Assembly: GCA_014377145.1 (NCBI GenBank)
Contig: JACMQE010000075.1
Coordinates: 1 to 9,562, forward strand
Direction of reading: 5' to 3'
Source of the DNA: Glaciimonas sp.
Lineage (GTDB): Bacteria > Pseudomonadota > Gammaproteobacteria > Burkholderiales > Burkholderiaceae
Length of the DNA: 9,562 nt
Part shown: in pieces, positions 6,526 to 9,562 of the stretch
Position numbering within the stretch: the stretch's first letter is position 1
Layout: each line of letters opens with the position of its first letter
Program-made: the position numbers and the translations under genes
Notes under the pieces: generated by a model
The model's input: the letters and a program-made list of their open reading frames with translations, nothing else
Told to the model about the DNA's origin: nothing
Database searches by the model: none

Positions 6526-7531
6526 TAGACACTCTAAATTTCATACAAACTTTTCGAAAATCAATATATATCTTTTTAAGCACTATCAACGCAAGACTCG
6601 GAATGAACACAATAGGCAGAAAAAGAAGCCAATAAGCAAAAAGACCATGACAGTGCCTAGTGATCAAATAGATTATTTCTAGATTTGAAGTTTTAGTGAA
6701 TCTATTACTTATAGCATGACCATTAATCTTGCGATTAACATAATTCGGAATTATTCTTCTAGAGAACATCTCTTGCTTAATTCTATCTAGTATTTTTTTG
6801 TCGACTTTTATGCACGGAAATTCGTTAATAATGCAAAAAAAATCACCAGCAAAAACTTTAAACCAGTTGTACCCACCTGAGTTATCATCGTACGGCGAAA
6901 ATAATATCTGTCGGTTAAGGTATACAAACGATTGACCAGTTTCTACACCACAAAGAAAGTAATAAAAATGATGCATGTTCGTATCCAAATAGCGCCCGAG
7001 ATATGGTGCAATCATGTTTCTTTTAAATATACAAGCAGAAATTAGAGTTGGCAATAAGCCGGTTTTTTCAAGAAATACATCGCGCTCAATTTTTAACCTA
7101 GCCGTTGAGTTTTCATTACCTGGATTCGATAATGGAAAAAATGGCAAAAACAAAATATCCGGATCATCACTCTTAAGACTTTCTAGAATTAGACTGAGCG
7201 ATCCTTGCGTGAGGTGATCATCATCCGACAAGATGAAAATAAACTTTCCCCGTGAGTATTGGTAGCAATACTCAAAGTTGAGTGTAGGCCCAACGTTTGA
7301 TTGCTGAATATGAAGTACCGCATTAGGGCGACATTCTGCCCACGTATTAAAGATTGTTGCTATCTGAGTAGATGGGCTATTATTGTCGGAGACGATAATA
7401 TCAATCAATACTTGGTCACCAAATGAAAGGGCGTCAAACTGTTCGCCTAAGATGCGAAGAGTTTCCGTAAGTTCATTTGGACGGTTGTATGTTGGAATAC
7501 AAATAGACAGAAGTGATTGTGCTTGCAGCAT
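6518..7531 (-). CDS. Glycosyltransferase family 2, abequosyltransferase-like
   Basis: This is a 337-residue GT-A fold glycosyltransferase, expected to add one sugar to the lipid-linked repeat unit at the cytoplasmic membrane face. The N-terminal strand LLSICIPTYNRP (7-18) starts the nucleotide-binding domain. IIVSDNNSPST (45-55) is the sugar-nucleotide loop and FILSDDDHL (99-107) holds the metal-binding DxD-type motif. The C-terminal part carries one strong hydrophobic segment (about 298-318) followed by basic residues, suggesting membrane anchoring. The opening resembles RfbV-type transferases, but the acceptor and donor are unknown. I chose the ATG at 7531 over an upstream in-frame start at 7606, because 7531 lies 5 bases after the flippase stop and starts directly at the conserved domain. 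The gene is very AT-rich; two hand-counted 60-base lines (6541 and 6781) give 27-30% GC. Its stop overlaps the next gene's GTG start by 8 bases. Confidence 0.85.
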   Translation of the reverse strand: MLQAQSLLSICIPTYNRPNELTETLRILGEQFDALSFGDQVLIDIIVSDNNSPSTQIATIFNTWAECRPNAVLHIQQSNVGPTLNFEYCYQYSRGKFIFILSDDDHLTQGSLSLILESLKSDDPDILFLPFFPLSNPGNENSTARLKIERDVFLEKTGLLPTLISACIFKRNMIAPYLGRYLDTNMHHFYYFLCGVETGQSFVYLNRQILFSPYDDNSGGYNWFKVFAGDFFCIINEFPCIKVDKKILDRIKQEMFSRRIIPNYVNRKINGHAISNRFTKTSNLEIIYLITRHCHGLFAYWLLFLPIVFIPSLALIVLKKIYIDFRKVCMKFRVSSV

Positions 7532-7536
7532 TAAAT

Positions 7537-8904
7537 TTAACTCACTGAATGTAAAGACTCTTTCCAGTATTTTCTGAAAAACAGCGTCGCGACCCACGGC
7601 AAACATAGAAACGCCAGCACACCCGCATATAGCGCCATCATCAATTGGATATTACTGCTACCCGTAAATGCGAGTACGGCCAGCGTAGCCAACCCGGTGA
7701 TGATCGATGGGGCCATGAGTGGTTCTTCTCCATGTGCCCGCATGTAGACGGCTAAAGAAAAAACGACTTGATTTACTACGGCGGCAATCGCCATCCAATT
7801 TAGAACGGCCCCATCGGGAAGTCGGTCTACTGCTGGGATGTGCAAGACGCGCATTAAGCTGATAGATATGATCACGCCAATTGTGAGCGAAAAGTTAACC
7901 AAGAATGAGACCGTGAACTGTCGCCTAAATACAGCCCGGGCCGCAAACCGGTTACCTGCGTTCAGCTGTTTTGTAATCTCCGGAGCTTTAGCATTGACCC
8001 AACTCATAGAAAGTGTGGTGAGCGCACCAAACACCGCCAGCGCCAAGCCTACCGCCCCGGCATCGATTGGACCATGGTACTTGAAGATCACAGGATTGAA
8101 CATTTGGAAAACTAAATAACCACTTATCCAACTAACTGCGATTTTCCATTGAAATGGAAATATATCTCGACGCCAGTTTAGATGGTTTGAAGACACGGAA
8201 GTCCTACCGAGCCTACGAAGGGCTGTGATGAATTTGCCGTCAAGACGCCACCAGATAACAGCTCCGACGAGGTTAGCACCGGCAATAAGTGGCATCGCTA
8301 GCAGGCCGTAACCGTATATTAAGCAGAGCCATGCGCACAGATATCCAAAAATCGACTGTATCGTGCGTAAGCGAGCGATCTGCCCCACTTTACCTGTACC
8401 TTCGGCGATGGCCAAAAACGGACTAAAGAAAAGATTTCCAGCTGTGAATGCAGTCATTAAGAGCCAACTTGGGAGCCATTGGTCTAGCTGTAGTTGGTTG
8501 GATGAAGCAAAAAAATATGCGCCACCCGTGCCGATCAAACAGAAGAACAAAATGGCCAGTATTTGGTATACCTTGAACACCTTGCTCACTAAAGCACCGA
8601 GCGTATGAAGTCTGTCAGCATCACCACCTAAACAACCGTCTTTGGTTAAGTGAAGCCAGGGCATCTGGGCTGCGGTGAACTGAACCAGCACATAATTCAA
8701 CCCGAGTTCAAAAAATATTTGTAGTGCCAACACGCTGGCAAATGTAAAATAGTAGCCTTGCTCCAGTTGTGTCAGAAATATTGGCACTAGCAGGACTGTG
8801 ATCGTACCGGCCAGTAATATCCATAGCCGTAACGCGAGTGTAGCTGCAACATGGAAGTCGATTAGCGACATCGCTCGAGAAATAATATTCAATGGCTTTG
8901 ACAT
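7537..8904 (-). CDS. wzx: Polysaccharide repeat-unit flippase, Wzx-like (MOP superfamily)
   Basis: This is a 455-residue, highly hydrophobic inner-membrane protein. Its length and its pattern of about a dozen hydrophobic segments spread from residue 20 to 445 fit flippases that move undecaprenyl-diphosphate-linked oligosaccharides to the periplasmic face. Clear hydrophobic blocks lie at roughly 21-45, 52-75, 112-133, 145-165, 183-217, 283-303, 333-352, 368-388 and 398-442. Cytoplasm-like basic stretches lie between them, for example around 227-246 and 319-329. The late segment YMRAHGEEPLMAPS (387-400) resembles the polar hinge often seen in this family. Its position among glycosyltransferases and a Wzy-like polymerase supports the role more than any single motif. 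The ATG start has no strong ribosome binding site. GC content is higher than in the next three genes. The gene symbol is by role, since Wzx sequences diverge widely. Confidence 0.85.
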   Translation of the reverse strand: MSKPLNIISRAMSLIDFHVAATLALRLWILLAGTITVLLVPIFLTQLEQGYYFTFASVLALQIFFELGLNYVLVQFTAAQMPWLHLTKDGCLGGDADRLHTLGALVSKVFKVYQILAILFFCLIGTGGAYFFASSNQLQLDQWLPSWLLMTAFTAGNLFFSPFLAIAEGTGKVGQIARLRTIQSIFGYLCAWLCLIYGYGLLAMPLIAGANLVGAVIWWRLDGKFITALRRLGRTSVSSNHLNWRRDIFPFQWKIAVSWISGYLVFQMFNPVIFKYHGPIDAGAVGLALAVFGALTTLSMSWVNAKAPEITKQLNAGNRFAARAVFRRQFTVSFLVNFSLTIGVIISISLMRVLHIPAVDRLPDGAVLNWMAIAAVVNQVVFSLAVYMRAHGEEPLMAPSIITGLATLAVLAFTGSSNIQLMMALYAGVLAFLCLPWVATLFFRKYWKESLHSVS

Positions 8905-8925
8905 AAAGATAGTTTGGCCATGTCA

Positions 8926-9562
8926 TTACTTCAATAATAAATTAGTAGCGGTCAAAATATTTTCTAATGATGTTTGCGATGGAAAATAACCATATGCTTC
9001 CCCCCGCTTATTCTTTGAAAAATATTTCATCTTTATTCCAGTCGCATTGAGCCCTACTGGCAATTTACTTACTTCATACCGCAAGCCAAATTGCTCTTTA
9101 ATTGACGACAGCAACGTCATTTTTTTAATCGGTGCCTTGGTATAGCAATCTACAACATCGTTTATTGGCGGTGATAATAATATTCGTAAAACCAACTGAT
9201 AAAAATCGTCAGAGCCGATGTAATCGCGAACAATATTATCCGATGAGGTAATTAGGGTGTCGCCAGACTTTATAGTCCGCAAGATATCCGTAATCAAGAA
9301 ACGTGCTGAAATATCCTGTGTGTGACTAAAATAGTTGAACACACGGAAATCAACAATCGACAGATGTGGCAATGAGCGGTGACGGCATTCGGCGTGCAGT
9401 TTGGCAACGGCATACCAGTCCTGTGGCTGCAGGTTGTTGATCGCGATGATGGCCTTGATGTTTTCGTTCACCGGCTCATCAAAGCTTGCGCCATAGGCGG
9501 CACCGCTACTCAGAAAGATGTACCTGCAATCAGGATGCTGGCGCACATAGTCCAAGGCCATC
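8926..9562 (-). CDS. NAD-dependent sugar epimerase/dehydratase, SDR family (5'-truncated by the window edge)
   Basis: This is the C-terminal about 211 residues of an extended short-chain dehydrogenase that probably acts on a nucleotide sugar for polysaccharide synthesis. Numbering from the Met at 9561, the serine-containing strand FLSSGAAYG (16-24) and the catalytic pair Y50-x3-K54 (YAVAK) are visible, followed by RVFNY (73-77) and the substrate-domain motif VRDYIGSDDF (111-120). The N-terminal Rossmann GxxGxxG segment is absent because it lies beyond the window, so the Met at 9561 is probably internal. The stop is 21 bases before the flippase start, consistent with one operon. The exact substrate cannot be read; 4-epimerase, 4,6-dehydratase and 4-ketoreductase are all possible. 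GC content breaks inside the gene: by hand count about 55% over 9361-9540 and about 38% over 8941-9360. Confidence 0.85.
   Translation of the reverse strand, partial: MALDYVRQHPDCRYIFLSSGAAYGASFDEPVNENIKAIIAINNLQPQDWYAVAKLHAECRHRSLPHLSIVDFRVFNYFSHTQDISARFLITDILRTIKSGDTLITSSDNIVRDYIGSDDFYQLVLRILLSPPINDVVDCYTKAPIKKMTLLSSIKEQFGLRYEVSKLPVGLNATGIKMKYFSKNKRGEAYGYFPSQTSLENILTATNLLLK

Noticed and set aside
1..9562. JUMPstart/ops element (GGCGGTAG), insertion sequences, tRNA genes or CRISPR repeats
   Set aside because: I looked on both strands and saw no ops core, transposase motif, tRNA-like fold or regularly spaced direct repeats.

Overview
The window is part of a surface-polysaccharide (O-antigen or capsule-like) biosynthesis locus of the Wzx/Wzy-dependent type. 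Every supported gene is on the minus strand, so transcription runs from high to low coordinates. The GC-rich outer genes, the tight gene packing and a pair of REP-type palindromes (GTAG followed by an imperfect hairpin) suggest a GC-rich gammaproteobacterium, perhaps of the Pseudomonas group. The sequence alone does not prove this.

Layout in transcription order: the 3' part of an NAD-dependent sugar epimerase/dehydratase (8926-9562, cut by the window edge); a Wzx-like flippase (7537-8904); a family 2 glycosyltransferase (6518-7531); a hexapeptide-repeat acyltransferase (5962-6525); a Wzy-like polymerase (4617-5957); a WfgS-like GT2 (3795-4577); a GT4 glycosyltransferase (2611-3795); a WaaE/KdtX-like GT2 (1681-2595); a second WfgS-like GT2 with a TTG start (796-1542); a GDP-mannose mannosyl hydrolase of the Nudix superfamily (290-769); two REP-like palindromes facing each other (165-283); and the first 20 codons of a galE-type UDP-glucose 4-epimerase (1-60).

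The genes fit one pathway. The epimerase and neighbours outside the window make nucleotide sugars. Five glycosyltransferases build a lipid-linked repeat unit on the cytoplasmic face, and the acyltransferase decorates it. Wzx flips the unit and Wzy polymerises it in the periplasm. The hydrolase next to the last glycosyltransferase hints at a GDP-mannose-derived sugar. No initiating sugar-phosphate transferase, chain-length regulator or ligase is visible, so the locus extends beyond the window.

Base composition is strongly mosaic. It is GC-rich at the hydrolase end, very AT-rich over the polymerase, acyltransferase and upstream GT2, intermediate over the flippase, and breaks inside the truncated epimerase near 9360. 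This is the usual sign of a laterally exchanged, serotype-specific core between conserved flanks. I saw no insertion sequence, tRNA, rRNA, CRISPR array or clearly novel system.
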